Of a DNA stretch of 64,000 nt, positions 15,659 through 24,912 are shown piece by piece. Location: positions 62,001 to 126,000 of the forward strand of contig NZ_JAUFQI010000001.1 in NCBI RefSeq assembly GCF_030409715.1, read 5' to 3'. The position numbers were made by a program, and so were the translations under genes. Under the pieces are notes generated by a model that saw only the letters and a program-made list of their open reading frames with translations, had not been told where the DNA came from and did not search any database. Numbering within the stretch: the stretch's first letter is position 1; every line of letters begins with the position of its first letter. The DNA comes from Reinekea marina. GTDB lineage: Bacteria > Pseudomonadota > Gammaproteobacteria > Pseudomonadales > Natronospirillaceae.

Positions 15659-16909
15659 ATGTCCGCATTTACTTATCAGCAAGATCAATTGTATGTCGAA
15701 AACGTATCTTTAACAGAGCTCGCCGAAACTCACGGTACACCGCTTTATGTTTACTCTAAAAGCGCAATCGAGCAACAATTCGATGCCTATCAACAAGGTC
15801 TTGGCGGCCATGATGGGTTAATTTGTTTTGCCGTGAAAGCCAACTCCAATTTAGCGGTTTTAAACTGTTTAGCAAAACGCGGAGCCGGCTTTGATATTGT
15901 TTCTCAGGGCGAACTTGAGCGAGTAATTGCAGCCGGCGGTGATGCAAGCAAAATTGTATTTTCTGGTGTTGCTAAGCAAGCAAAAGAAATGGAACGGGCA
16001 CTCGAACTTGGCATTCACTGCTTTAATGTCGAATCGGATGAAGAGCTCGATCGGCTAAATGATGTTGCGGCCAAGTTAAATGTGAAAGCACCCGTCTCAT
16101 TTCGCGTCAACCCCGATGTTGATGCCCAAACGCACCCTTATATATCGACAGGACTGCGTGAAAACAAATTTGGTATTGATATTCGCACCGTAAAAGCAAC
16201 TTATCAGCGCGCCGCTCAAATGAGCCATATTAATGTGGTTGGAATGGATTGCCATATAGGCTCACAATTACTAGAAGCCCAGCCCTTTGAAGACGCTATC
16301 GACCGGTTATTAACGCTGGTCGACGAGTTATCGGCCATCGGTATTAACCTCAAGCACATTGATATGGGTGGTGGAATCGGCGTTAAGTACTCAGAAGACG
16401 ACATTGAACCTAATGTGACTCAATATATTCAAAAACTGGTCAACCATCTTAAATCTCGCAATTTAGCCTTAGTTTTAGAACCAGGAAGAAGCATCGTAGC
16501 GAACGCAGGTGTATTAGTAAGCCGAGTTGAATACTTAAAAGACAATGGCGAACATCATTTCGCAATCATAGATGGCGGCATGAATGACCTAATACGCCCC
16601 GCCCTGTACCAAGCTTGGATGGAAATTAAACCTGTTCAACCGCGTAGCGATGGCAAAGAAGCGTATTGGGATTTTGTCGGACCTATTTGCGAAACAGGTG
16701 ATTTTTTAGGCAAAAATCGTAAAATGTCTTTAAAATCAGGTGATTTGATTGCGGTGATGTCGGCAGGCGCCTATAGTTTTGTAATGGCATCGAACTATAA
16801 TACCCGTGGTCGCCCTGCTGAAATATTAGTCAGCGACCGTGAAGCTAAAGTAGTACGTCAACGTGAACAGTTGTCCGATTTATGGGCGTTAGAATCTCTT
16901 GGGGAATAA
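15659..16909 (+). CDS. lysA: Diaminopimelate decarboxylase
   Basis: PLP enzyme converting meso-diaminopimelate to L-lysine, the last step of lysine synthesis. The 416-aa fold type III protein has the PLP-lysine segment [13 protein letters not shown] (Lys near 58), HIGSQL (near 199), the glycine loop [21 protein letters not shown], and the C-terminal [10 protein letters not shown] containing the active-site Cys of the partner subunit. An in-frame TTG lies directly before the ATG; AAGG at 15643-15646 is 9 bases from the TTG and 12 from the ATG, so the start is uncertain by one codon. In operon with lptM (20-base gap) and dapF (7-base gap). Confidence 0.97.
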   Translation: MSAFTYQQDQLYVENVSLTELAETHGTPLYVYSKSAIEQQFDAYQQGLGGHDGLICFAVKANSNLAVLNCLAKRGAGFDIVSQGELERVIAAGGDASKIVFSGVAKQAKEMERALELGIHCFNVESDEELDRLNDVAAKLNVKAPVSFRVNPDVDAQTHPYISTGLRENKFGIDIRTVKATYQRAAQMSHINVVGMDCHIGSQLLEAQPFEDAIDRLLTLVDELSAIGINLKHIDMGGGIGVKYSEDDIEPNVTQYIQKLVNHLKSRNLALVLEPGRSIVANAGVLVSRVEYLKDNGEHHFAIIDGGMNDLIRPALYQAWMEIKPVQPRSDGKEAYWDFVGPICETGDFLGKNRKMSLKSGDLIAVMSAGAYSFVMASNYNTRGRPAEILVSDREAKVVRQREQLSDLWALESLGE

Positions 16910-16916
16910 GCATTTC

Positions 16917-17741
16917 ATGCGCTTAAAATTTACGAAAATGCACGGACTCGGCAATGATTTCATGGTCGTTGATGGCGTATCCCAAGAGGTTGAACTTTCT
17001 CCTGAATTAATTGAGCAGTGGGCTGATCGGCATTTTGGCGTTGGCTTCGACCAACTGCTCTTAGTAGAACCTCCTACACGGCCAGACCGAGACTTTAAAT
17101 ACCGCATTTTCAACGCCGATGGTACCGAGGTCGAAAACTGCGGTAATGGCGCACGTTGTTTTGCTCGATTTGTTTTAGACGCCAAATTAATCAAAGCAAC
17201 AACGATTCGTGTAGAAACCGCGGGCGGCGATTTAGAACTTCATGTTCAAGAAGACGGCCAAGTAACCGTCGATATGGGTCGTCCTCGATTAAATCCAAGT
17301 AAAATACCTTTCAATGCCGATGAAAAAGCACCGCTTTACCCCATTGAAGTGAATGGTGAAACGCTGCATATCAGTGCTGTTGGCATGGGTAACCCTCATT
17401 GTGTCATTCGCACCGAAGATGTAGACACCGCAGAAGTAGAAGCTCTGGGTACCGCAGTGGAAAGTCACTCTGATTTCCCACAACGCGTCAATGTTGGCTT
17501 TATGCAAATAGTTTCCCCTACGCACATAAAATTGCGTGTATTTGAGCGCGGCGTTGGAGAGACCATGGCCTGTGGCACAGGAGCATGTGCAGCGGTTGTA
17601 GCGGGTATCATAAATAACTGGCTTGAACACAAGGTGACTGTTACCTTACCAGGTGGCGATTTAACAATTGAATGGTCCGGTGAAGGGAACGTTAGAATGA
17701 CAGGACCCGTGGCAACCGTATATCAAGGAGTGTTGGTTTGA
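16917..17741 (+). CDS. dapF: Diaminopimelate epimerase
   Basis: Interconverts LL- and meso-diaminopimelate, supplying peptidoglycan and the LysA substrate. 274 aa, the normal size. The opening [13 protein letters not shown] is typical; the two catalytic Cys are in ENCGNGARC (about 73) and [10 protein letters not shown] (about 218). The frame could begin six codons earlier inside lysA, but the ATG at 16917 gives the standard N-terminus and has GGGGA 11 bases upstream. The stop overlaps the start of the next gene. Confidence 0.97.
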   Translation: MRLKFTKMHGLGNDFMVVDGVSQEVELSPELIEQWADRHFGVGFDQLLLVEPPTRPDRDFKYRIFNADGTEVENCGNGARCFARFVLDAKLIKATTIRVETAGGDLELHVQEDGQVTVDMGRPRLNPSKIPFNADEKAPLYPIEVNGETLHISAVGMGNPHCVIRTEDVDTAEVEALGTAVESHSDFPQRVNVGFMQIVSPTHIKLRVFERGVGETMACGTGACAAVVAGIINNWLEHKVTVTLPGGDLTIEWSGEGNVRMTGPVATVYQGVLV

Positions 17742-18415
17742 CCGAAGTGATCAATAATGATGAATTTAGCGAAGAAGATATTGTTCGTTATTTAAAGCAA
17801 CACCCTTCATTTTTTGAACATCATCCTATGTTGTTGAAGCGCTTGCATTTACAGCATGATAGCGGCCAAGCGATCTCCTTAATTGAACGCCAAAATCATA
17901 TTTTTCGCCAAGAAAATCGAGATTTGATCGACCGATTAAATAAATTCATCAATGTTGCGCAAAGAAACGATCGCCTATTTTTAAAGCTGCAAGCCTTAGT
18001 ATTAAAATTAATCGAATGCGAGCAACTGAATGAAATGGCGGCTATTTTACAAAAAGGCTTAATTGAAAACTTTGATGTAGACGATGTGCAGCTAGTGCTT
18101 AGCCACCAAGTCAGCCGTGATGGAGACCTATGGTTACATTGCGATAAGCACACCTTATTGAAACAGTTTCCTTCGGTTATCAAAGATCAAAAAAGTAGTT
18201 GTGGCATCTTTGATGAAGAAACTCGAAGCTTATTATTTGGCCAAACCCCAATGGGCTCCCTTGCACTAGGAGCCATCAAATGTAAATCTGGGCAAGTGGG
18301 GATTTTAGCACTCGGCAGCAAGAGTGATGCTCATTTTCGATCGGGGACTGATACCCTATTTTTAAGCCATCTCGCGAATGTGATCAGTCGTTTGCTGGAT
18401 CGTTTTTCAGACTGA
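17738..18415 (+). CDS. DUF484 family protein (GAF-like)
   Basis: A 225-aa cytosolic protein of the DUF484 family, which almost always sits between dapF and xerC in gammaproteobacteria; its function is not established. The typical N-terminus [19 protein letters not shown] is followed by a helical stretch and a GAF-like domain (about 85-220). Start is TTG: AAGGAG lies 7 bases before it, and it overlaps the dapF stop. Unusually, xerC and the HAD hydrolase that often follow are absent here; instead the gene collides with a convergent aspartoacylase gene, overlapping it by 32 bases. Confidence 0.92.
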   Translation: MTEVINNDEFSEEDIVRYLKQHPSFFEHHPMLLKRLHLQHDSGQAISLIERQNHIFRQENRDLIDRLNKFINVAQRNDRLFLKLQALVLKLIECEQLNEMAAILQKGLIENFDVDDVQLVLSHQVSRDGDLWLHCDKHTLLKQFPSVIKDQKSSCGIFDEETRSLLFGQTPMGSLALGAIKCKSGQVGILALGSKSDAHFRSGTDTLFLSHLANVISRLLDRFSD

Positions 18416-19289
18416 CCTCTACTTTTTCCATAAAGCTTAATCCAACATGTGCGTCATAATAAGCGGCTTCGTTTATAAAAGCGCCATACACTTTGTCTTT
18501 GCCTTGGTAAGGGATGGTTGTTCCATCAAGCTTCATAAACAAGGGATCGCCAGGGTTAATGGGCTGGTAATCTTGATCTTGTAAATTTGGATGCACCATT
18601 GCGGTGATCTCACCCTGCTCGTTTTCAGGCAGTTTAACTTTTTCAATAAACCGATAACCTTCGCGAACTTGAGGCTTAACAGGGCTTTCGCCTTGGTTTA
18701 TTAATTCCAGATAATCCAAGCAATGTTTGGTTGCTTCACGAGTAGACTGATAAACATCGGCTCTCAGCAAACCTTGAGGCACTGCGCCTACCTCTATCAA
18801 AAAGCCATTAAAGCGAGCAGTAGACGTTAAGAAGCTATCTTCCAGGCGCTCAACGGGATCAAAAAACAACGTTGCTTCGGGCATTTTATCTTGAACATAA
18901 AACGCCATTCCTACCACTAAAGGATCATCGGTGTTAAAAATTAGCGTCATGCCCATGTTAGCGGTGGTAGTATGTAGGTCGATAATAAAATCGACGCGCG
19001 GGTTTTCTTTAGGCCCCAGCAACGTATTAATAACTTTTGCACGGCTATGTTCGTAGCCACTTAAACAGGGGTTATTGAGATCTTGAATTTTGAATTGGCG
19101 GTTGAGATCTTGATCGATGTACCGCCGATTGGCTTTGTTGGCTTGCGGATTGGCTAAGTGAAGTTCTGTTGCGAAATTTGTTCTAGAAACTTCTTCAGGT
19201 GCTTCGCGCCAATGTTTTAGCAGATGCACGCCAGTCAGTTCATTACCATGCGTACCACCTGTGATGGCGACTTTTTTAATTCGTGACAT
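18384..19289 (-). CDS. Aspartoacylase (AstE/AspA family zinc hydrolase)
   Basis: Zinc carboxypeptidase-fold amidohydrolase of 301 aa, the size of mammalian-type aspartoacylases that cleave N-acetyl-aspartate to aspartate and acetate. Zinc ligands His and Glu are in ITGGTHGNELTGVHL (residues 9-23), the third His in IIDLHTTTANMGM (about 112-124). DLNRQF and the catalytic Glu region FLIEVGAVPQGLL (about 168-180) also match. The neighbours do not reveal its physiological substrate. Preceded by no co-directional gene within 60 bases except DUF1631, which ends upstream on its own strand side (separate, lies at 19350-21491 and could share a transcript). Confidence 0.9.
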   Translation of the reverse strand: MSRIKKVAITGGTHGNELTGVHLLKHWREAPEEVSRTNFATELHLANPQANKANRRYIDQDLNRQFKIQDLNNPCLSGYEHSRAKVINTLLGPKENPRVDFIIDLHTTTANMGMTLIFNTDDPLVVGMAFYVQDKMPEATLFFDPVERLEDSFLTSTARFNGFLIEVGAVPQGLLRADVYQSTREATKHCLDYLELINQGESPVKPQVREGYRFIEKVKLPENEQGEITAMVHPNLQDQDYQPINPGDPLFMKLDGTTIPYQGKDKVYGAFINEAAYYDAHVGLSFMEKVEVSLKNDPAND

Positions 19290-19349
19290 GCCGCAAACCT
19301 TTTAACCTATTTATTTACGGCATAGCTTAGCAGATGTTGAATAGCTCGG

Positions 19350-21491
19350 TCAGCCAATATCATCCACAATGGAGTCAATCATTCGATCAAACAATGGGTC
19401 TTCAGCTATGGGCGTAAAGACTTCATCACGCATTCCCATCGCTAATCCAATCGCTGATCTTTCGACAATTTTTTCTCCTTGGCTGTCGGTAAAAATGTAT
19501 TTCGCTCCTTCTCCGACAATTAGACTGAGTTCACCTCGCTTAACTTCGCCTGGCTGTAATTCAATATCGAACCATTGCTGCAGAGCTAAAGATTCAACTT
19601 GATCTAAATAATAACTTAAATCAGCCTGGCGAAGCTCTTGAACAGGTTCGTCGACCGGCAAGGGTATTTCGGCCTCAATAACTCTTTCGGCCTCTTCTGC
19701 GGCTTCTTCAAAGTTATCTAATTTGGCTTGTGCATCCCAAATATTCTCATCCAATGCGCCGCTATTAATGGCGTGCTGATCTTGAATAGACGTAATGATG
19801 GACTGCCGCTCAGCATCTGATAATCCAATACTTTTAAGACCGTCTTGAAGGCCCGAAAGCATTTTGGGCACGATCGTTGTAAAGCGTTTGCCGTGCGTCA
19901 TTTGCACACTGGGTTGAAAACTCCAAACCAGTTCACGGGCAATTCTGGCACTGGTCTTCCAAGCCTGACATTCGCCCTGCTTTTTAAAAATAGCCGCCAT
20001 TAAACGATACCATTTTTCTCCCAACAACAACTCTATGTCTTCTGGCAAACCTTGATCGGCCATTAGAGTGTCAATAAACACTCGCGTACGGTCTAAGGCT
20101 ACGTGAGCTTCTACGGTGGCAATTTCGACTTGCTCAAGCTCACGTACTTTCGTTTCTGAATTAGCGCGATAGCTCTCATGCAATTCAGTAAATTGCTCTA
20201 ACAAGGTCGAGAATATTTCGATGTTATCGTCTAAATCATGGTTCAGTTGATCAACAATGTGTTCCATTCCGGTAAGCAATGCATCGCCTTCGACATTGTC
20301 TTGCTTATGCCAACCGTTGGCCGCTTTGGCCATTTTATTCAGTAACTGTCGCGCGGCATGTTCAGATTGTTGGAAAAATGATTTATCCAGCAACGCTACC
20401 TTAATTATGGGTATTTGCATGCGTGCTAATAATTGCTTCATGTATGGAGAAAGCTGATCATCATCAAGAATGTATTCGAACAGCATGGCAACTAAGGAAA
20501 TCGTGCCGCTTTCTTGCGTGCCTTGCACCGATTGTGAAACTTGTTGAACCTGAGCACTGGTCCACTGCTTCAACTCATCCATATTGGTTGCGGCCGGGGC
20601 TGCATTTTGCTGTAGCAATGTGAATGAACTTAATAAATTAGTTAGCAATGCAGGGTCTATGGTAACCCCGCCGGCGTTGGCCATGGGTCCTGGCGTAAAA
20701 CCACCTTGGCCTGTTGTTAAGTTAGGCTGGCCCGACACTTGTTGCTCCGACAACAGAGCCGCGACTTTAGATAAATCCGATGTATCAATGGAGCTGGGTG
20801 TTTCGCGCCTCGCATTTTCTAATTTTAAGTTGGGTAAGATGCCTTCTTCAATTAACCAATGGTTGCTGCTTTGGTAAAAATCGGTCAATTCGTTTACGGC
20901 TTTATCATCGAACAGGCGAAACAGCATCAGAGTGGTTTTTGTCGGGAATTCAAGTGACTCAAGTTGCTTAAAAACGATATCGCCAAAAACATAGGGCGTG
21001 AAAGGCGTTTCTTTATTGTGTAGTTTTTTTGCGCACGTTACCGCTAACATGCGTTCATGCCAAGCCAGCCATTCATTACCCGCCCGTTCATAAACTCGAT
21101 TGGCAAAACTTGAAATAGCAAGATCTCGCTCAAGCTCTTGGTCTTCCATTAAGGATAAATCGTCTAACGCTTCGGCTTTTTCTTCATGCTTAGGCGCCCC
21201 TTCAGTCACCCACTTTCGAACATCATGAAGCATCAGTTGCTGTAAATTATCTTTTTGCTTGCGCAATTGACGAAGCTGATCAAAATATTTATTAGCGGCG
21301 AAGCCATCGACCGATTTTTCAGCTGTGTTAAAAAGAAACTCATCGGCGTGATTAAAAAATGCCGTCATTAGATTGGGCATGCGTTCGCAAAAACGGTCTG
21401 ATAGCTTCGTAAGACGCTGATGATCAGGCGCTCGATTGAAGCGGCGATGCTGGTCCAACGACGTCACTGTCGCTGCGTTATTAGATGACAT
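19350..21491 (-). CDS. DUF1631 family protein (713 aa)
   Basis: A large, mostly helical cytosolic protein of the DUF1631 family found in Pseudomonas and relatives; function unknown to me. The N-terminal third has charged helices with repeated Leu, a central Gly/Pro/Gln-rich linker lies around residues 255-300, and the conserved central-to-C-terminal part includes LRELE-like heptads, FIDTLMADQGLPEDIELLL and WRLVAAIF-like LMAAIFKKQGE. The last ~100 residues (QWFDIELQPGEVKRGELSL, YIFTDSQGEKIV) resemble a small beta domain, possibly PilZ-like, but I see no PilZ c-di-GMP signature. It may be transcribed into the aspartoacylase gene 60 bases downstream. Confidence 0.8.
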   Translation of the reverse strand: MSSNNAATVTSLDQHRRFNRAPDHQRLTKLSDRFCERMPNLMTAFFNHADEFLFNTAEKSVDGFAANKYFDQLRQLRKQKDNLQQLMLHDVRKWVTEGAPKHEEKAEALDDLSLMEDQELERDLAISSFANRVYERAGNEWLAWHERMLAVTCAKKLHNKETPFTPYVFGDIVFKQLESLEFPTKTTLMLFRLFDDKAVNELTDFYQSSNHWLIEEGILPNLKLENARRETPSSIDTSDLSKVAALLSEQQVSGQPNLTTGQGGFTPGPMANAGGVTIDPALLTNLLSSFTLLQQNAAPAATNMDELKQWTSAQVQQVSQSVQGTQESGTISLVAMLFEYILDDDQLSPYMKQLLARMQIPIIKVALLDKSFFQQSEHAARQLLNKMAKAANGWHKQDNVEGDALLTGMEHIVDQLNHDLDDNIEIFSTLLEQFTELHESYRANSETKVRELEQVEIATVEAHVALDRTRVFIDTLMADQGLPEDIELLLGEKWYRLMAAIFKKQGECQAWKTSARIARELVWSFQPSVQMTHGKRFTTIVPKMLSGLQDGLKSIGLSDAERQSIITSIQDQHAINSGALDENIWDAQAKLDNFEEAAEEAERVIEAEIPLPVDEPVQELRQADLSYYLDQVESLALQQWFDIELQPGEVKRGELSLIVGEGAKYIFTDSQGEKIVERSAIGLAMGMRDEVFTPIAEDPLFDRMIDSIVDDIG

Positions 21492-21737
21492 AATTTAAGA
21501 GCTCTCTATTACAACTGGGCTTAGTTTAGCTGATTGGTTGTTTTTAAACCGTAAGTTTGCCAAACAAATCACAGATCTGTGCACTCCCTAGCAATTTGAT
21601 CAGTGTTCAACTATTTCAATATACTCATTTTCGATGACCTCGCCAACTTTTTGACTCTCTTTTACACATCACTCAGTTCTACTTAATTTGACGCCCATCT
21701 TTTGCCGAAGATCTAGATCATTAGACACCGTTCAACC

Positions 21738-21743
21738 TATAAT
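21738..21743 (+). promoter_or_regulatory. Candidate -10 element of folA
   Basis: TATAAT stands 27 bases before the folA ATG. No convincing -35 precedes it. The rest of the 278-bp gap 21492-21769 holds a 12-bp palindrome CACAGATCTGTG (21570-21581), which could be an operator or chance, and nothing else I can name. Confidence 0.4.
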
Positions 21744-21769
21744 ACGGCTGAACCTGCAAAGAGCGTACT

Positions 21770-22279
21770 ATGAAAATTTCACTCATCTGGGCTATGTCTG
21801 AAAACAACGTCATCGGTAGAGACAATAAGCTTCCGTGGCATTTACCAAACGACTTAAAGTATTTTAAACGGCTTACCACAGGAAAGCCGGTGATCATGGG
21901 CCGTAAGACCTATGAAAGCATCGGGCGTCCATTGCCAAACAGAACCAATATCGTTATTACTCGGGATCAGAGCTACCAAGCTGATGGCGTAAAGGTGGTA
22001 AACACTCTTGAAGCGGCGATTGAATTAGCCGAGGCTAATTGCTTAGTTAACGCGCAAGACGAGGTGATTGTAATGGGCGGGGCTGAAATATATAAGTTAG
22101 CTTTACCAAGCGCAGACCGGCTCTATGTTACGTTGGTACATGCTCAGGTTGAAGGCGATGCTTATTTTCCAGATATCGATTTAACTCAATACAACGAAGT
22201 CACGCGGGAGTTCTTCGAAAAAGACGGACCAAACCCTTATGACTATTCGTTTTGTGTGTTTGAAAAGCAAACGCACTGA
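21770..22279 (+). CDS. folA: Dihydrofolate reductase
   Basis: Reduces dihydrofolate to tetrahydrofolate with NADPH; target of trimethoprim. The 169-aa chromosomal type shows ENNVIGRDNKLPWHLPNDLK with the catalytic Asp at residue 28, VIMGRKTYESIGRPLPNR (NADPH site), and VIVMGGAEIYKLALP. No SD is obvious. Ends at a long hairpin shared with the convergent MFS gene. Confidence 0.97.
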   Translation: MKISLIWAMSENNVIGRDNKLPWHLPNDLKYFKRLTTGKPVIMGRKTYESIGRPLPNRTNIVITRDQSYQADGVKVVNTLEAAIELAEANCLVNAQDEVIVMGGAEIYKLALPSADRLYVTLVHAQVEGDAYFPDIDLTQYNEVTREFFEKDGPNPYDYSFCVFEKQTH

Positions 22280-22290
22280 GTAAAATTATG

Positions 22291-22326
22291 GGCCATTTAA
22301 AGTTTAGCAGCTGCCTTTAAATGGCC
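22291..22326. terminator. Hairpin between convergent folA and MFS gene
   Basis: GGCCATTTAAAG and CTTTAAATGGCC are perfect 12-bp complements around a 12-base loop that contains the palindrome GCAGCTGC. Its place between two convergent stops suggests a bidirectional transcription end, though no T-run follows on either side. Confidence 0.6.
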
Positions 22327-22332
22327 AAGGTA

Positions 22333-23550
22333 TTAGCCTATTTGGTCTTCTGATTTATCTTTTACGAGTAAGACTAAGCCTAAAGCAAGTACTGCGGAAA
22401 CAAAGAAACCAGCAACAACGGGCAATAACGTACCGTTAAAGAACCAGCCAATTGAGACCGAGACCACAACAGAGACAATGTTTTGCAACGTCCCCACAAC
22501 GGCGGCACCGACACCGGCTAATTTCCCTAGGGGTACCATCGCTAAAGAGCTGAGATTGCCGAACAAAATCCCCACGCAAAACATGAGCATGAAACCAAGC
22601 AGCATGAATTGCCATAAGGTGGGGGAGCCTCCCTGTAGCATGGCTAACACCACTAAGATAAGCGCTAAGAGCATTTTGCCAATAAGAGCGTAAATGGCTA
22701 AGTTCAGTGCACCGATGCGCATCACAAGCCGGCCATTTACGTAACTCGCCGAACCGATGCCAAAGGCTAAGGCTGCAAAAAAGAATGGAAACTTATCGCC
22801 CAATCCATAAATGCCTTCAAAAATGGCTTGCGCGGAACCGACATAGGTTAGGAGCCCACCAAATATTACCCCTGACGCCATCGAGAACCCAAGTGTTCTT
22901 GGGTGGGAAACAACAATTTTGATGCCAAATCCTATCGACTTAGCATTCATCGGTCTACGATTTTCCGGCTGTAACGTTTCGGGTTGACGTATTGCCAGCC
23001 AGATCCCTGCAATCACCGACAGCACGACAAATAAACCAAAGATGGCACGCCAGCTGAATGCCAGCAAAATCGCCTGACCTACTAGTGGTGCAAGCATTGG
23101 CACCATAACAAAGGCAACCATCACGAATGACATAATTCGAGCCATCGCATTGCCAACAAACTTATCACGGACTAACGCCATGGTTGCAATTCGAGGGCCA
23201 GAAACACCGATGCCTTGAATAAATCGTCCAATCAACAAGGCCTCAAAAGACTGCGCTGTCATCGATAAAACCGCACCGAAACAAAACAACCCTATGCCCA
23301 ATAATATGGAACCCTTTCGACCATAAGCATCTGAAAGAGGTCCAAAAAACAGCTGGCCAAACGCCATGCCTACAATAATGGCCGTAATGATCCATTGGGT
23401 CTGGCGAATATCTTGGATATTAAGATCAGCGGCGATCGTATTAAAGGCCGGTAGCATAATATCTAAGCTTAACGCGACCAAGGAAGACAGCAGCGCGATA
23501 AGCATGATGAACTCAGCAATGTGAGGTTGTTTTTGAGATTGAGACGGCAT
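22333..23550 (-). CDS. MFS drug-resistance transporter, Bcr/CflA family
   Basis: Twelve-segment major facilitator of about 405 aa. Motifs: first helix with SLDIMLPAF, the loop 2-3 signature GPLSDAYGRKGSILLG, and motif C-like GIGVSGPRIATMALVRDKF in helix 5 region, all typical of Bcr/CflA proteton-drug antiporters (bicyclomycin, chloramphenicol in relatives). Substrate is not inferable. The frame can start 14 codons upstream at a GTG, but the ATG used here gives a normal short hydrophilic N-terminus before helix 1; no clear SD supports either. Transcribed away from leucine dehydrogenase. Confidence 0.9.
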   Translation of the reverse strand: MPSQSQKQPHIAEFIMLIALLSSLVALSLDIMLPAFNTIAADLNIQDIRQTQWIITAIIVGMAFGQLFFGPLSDAYGRKGSILLGIGLFCFGAVLSMTAQSFEALLIGRFIQGIGVSGPRIATMALVRDKFVGNAMARIMSFVMVAFVMVPMLAPLVGQAILLAFSWRAIFGLFVVLSVIAGIWLAIRQPETLQPENRRPMNAKSIGFGIKIVVSHPRTLGFSMASGVIFGGLLTYVGSAQAIFEGIYGLGDKFPFFFAALAFGIGSASYVNGRLVMRIGALNLAIYALIGKMLLALILVVLAMLQGGSPTLWQFMLLGFMLMFCVGILFGNLSSLAMVPLGKLAGVGAAVVGTLQNIVSVVVSVSIGWFFNGTLLPVVAGFFVSAVLALGLVLLVKDKSEDQIG

Positions 23551-23660
23551 GGCCAAGGGGGACCCTAGAAAAATAGCGGCGCAGTTTACCACGCCAAAAA
23601 AAATAAACGAATGGTCAACTTAAAATCAATTGGAAACTTCACTGTACAGCGAGATGTTTG

Positions 23661-23679
23661 TGAAAATGCGTCATTTTCA
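23661..23679. promoter_or_regulatory. Inverted repeat upstream of leucine dehydrogenase
   Basis: TGAAAATG-CGT-CATTTTCA, perfect 8-bp arms with a 3-base spacer, 122 bases before the dehydrogenase ATG and 111 bases upstream of the divergent MFS ATG. Size and symmetry fit a dimeric regulator site; the regulator is unknown. Confidence 0.5.
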
Positions 23680-23800
23680 GGCGCACGACTAGATTGTTTT
23701 GCCAGTTCGATTACCTTTGACCCTGAGTTGCGCCCACAAGGCTTTCAAACTACAACAAAAAACGCTACGGCCCATAACCTGAGCCGTCACAGGAGCAAAA

Positions 23801-24874
23801 ATGAGCTTTTTTACCCATAAAGACTTCGATAACCACGAACAAGTCTGTTATTTCTCTGACCAAGACTCAGGACTCAAGGCCATTATCGCCGTTCATAACA
23901 CCCAACTAGGTCCATCCCTAGGCGGTACACGATTTTTTGATTACGCCAGTGATGAAGATGCGCTGACCGACGCGCTTCGGTTATCTCGCGGAATGACCTA
24001 TAAAAGTGCCATGGCTCGATTACCTTTAGGTGGTGGAAAATCTGTCATTATCGGGAACCCCAAGACATTAAAAAGCGAAGCATTACTGAAAGCATTCGGA
24101 AATGCGTTAGAACGTTTGAATGGCATTTATGTGGCCGCAGAAGACTCAGGCACCTCCGTACCAGACATGAAAGTTATTCATCAGCAAACTGAACATGTTA
24201 CCGGTTACCATGAAAAAGTTGCTTCCGATGGCGGCAGCAAATCGGGTGATCCTTCTCCAGCCACCGCCTATGGTTGTTACCTTGGCATAAAAGCGGCCGT
24301 AAAACATAAGTTTAAGCGTGACGATATTGCGGGCCTTCGAATCGGAGTACAGGGCCTTGGTAATGTGGGTTACCGACTCGCCGAGTTTTTACATCAAGAC
24401 GGGGCTCACATTATCGCTTGTGATCTAAATGAAGCGGCGCTAGAAAAAGCCAAACAAGAGCTGAACGCTGAAATAGTAGGCTTGAATGACATCTACAGCC
24501 AGCCGATGGATATTTTTGCCCCATGTGCAATGGGCGCAACGGTGAATCCAGAAACCTTAAAGCAACTCAACGTTACGATTATTGCCGGGAGCGCAAATAA
24601 CCAACTCGATACACTGAAAACAGGTGAAGAGCTGCACACAAGCGGTACGCTTTACGCTCCCGATTACGTTATCAATGCTGGCGGCATAATTGATGTTTGT
24701 TACGAACACTTAGGTTTGTATGAAGCGGAAAAAGTAAATAAACACATCGAGGGGATTTACGACACCCTAATTGAAATTTTTGAACGCTCAGAAAAAGACA
24801 ACATACCTACGGCTCTACTTGCCGATACCATTGCTCGCGAACGTCTTAATCAAGGCGTGCCAACGTTGGCATAA
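23801..24874 (+). CDS. Leucine dehydrogenase (Glu/Leu/Phe/Val dehydrogenase family)
   Basis: NAD-dependent oxidative deamination of leucine and other branched-chain amino acids to 2-keto acids. 357 aa, near the 350-365 of characterised leucine dehydrogenases. The substrate-binding GPSLGGTRF (about 37-45), catalytic Lys of ARLPLGGGKSVIIGNP (about 68-83), the Asp of YVAAEDSGTSVPDM (about 109-122) and the Rossmann motif GVQGLGNVGYRLAEFL (about 184-199) are all seen. AGGAG lies 6 bases before the ATG. It is about 4 kb from the isovaleryl-CoA operon and could supply it with ketoisocaproate via a keto-acid dehydrogenase encoded elsewhere. Phe or Val preference cannot be excluded. Confidence 0.92.
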   Translation: MSFFTHKDFDNHEQVCYFSDQDSGLKAIIAVHNTQLGPSLGGTRFFDYASDEDALTDALRLSRGMTYKSAMARLPLGGGKSVIIGNPKTLKSEALLKAFGNALERLNGIYVAAEDSGTSVPDMKVIHQQTEHVTGYHEKVASDGGSKSGDPSPATAYGCYLGIKAAVKHKFKRDDIAGLRIGVQGLGNVGYRLAEFLHQDGAHIIACDLNEAALEKAKQELNAEIVGLNDIYSQPMDIFAPCAMGATVNPETLKQLNVTIIAGSANNQLDTLKTGEELHTSGTLYAPDYVINAGGIIDVCYEHLGLYEAEKVNKHIEGIYDTLIEIFERSEKDNIPTALLADTIARERLNQGVPTLA

Positions 24875-24878
24875 ATCA

Positions 24879-24906
24879 ATTGGGGAGCACACTCGTGCTT
24901 CCCAAT
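24879..24906. terminator. Hairpin between convergent leucine dehydrogenase and MalT-like gene
   Basis: ATTGGGGAGCAC and GTGCTTCCCAAT pair over 12 positions with one G-T, loop ACTC, just after the dehydrogenase stop. T-rich flanks are short; likely a bidirectional terminator. Confidence 0.65.
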
Positions 24907-24912
24907 TTAACG

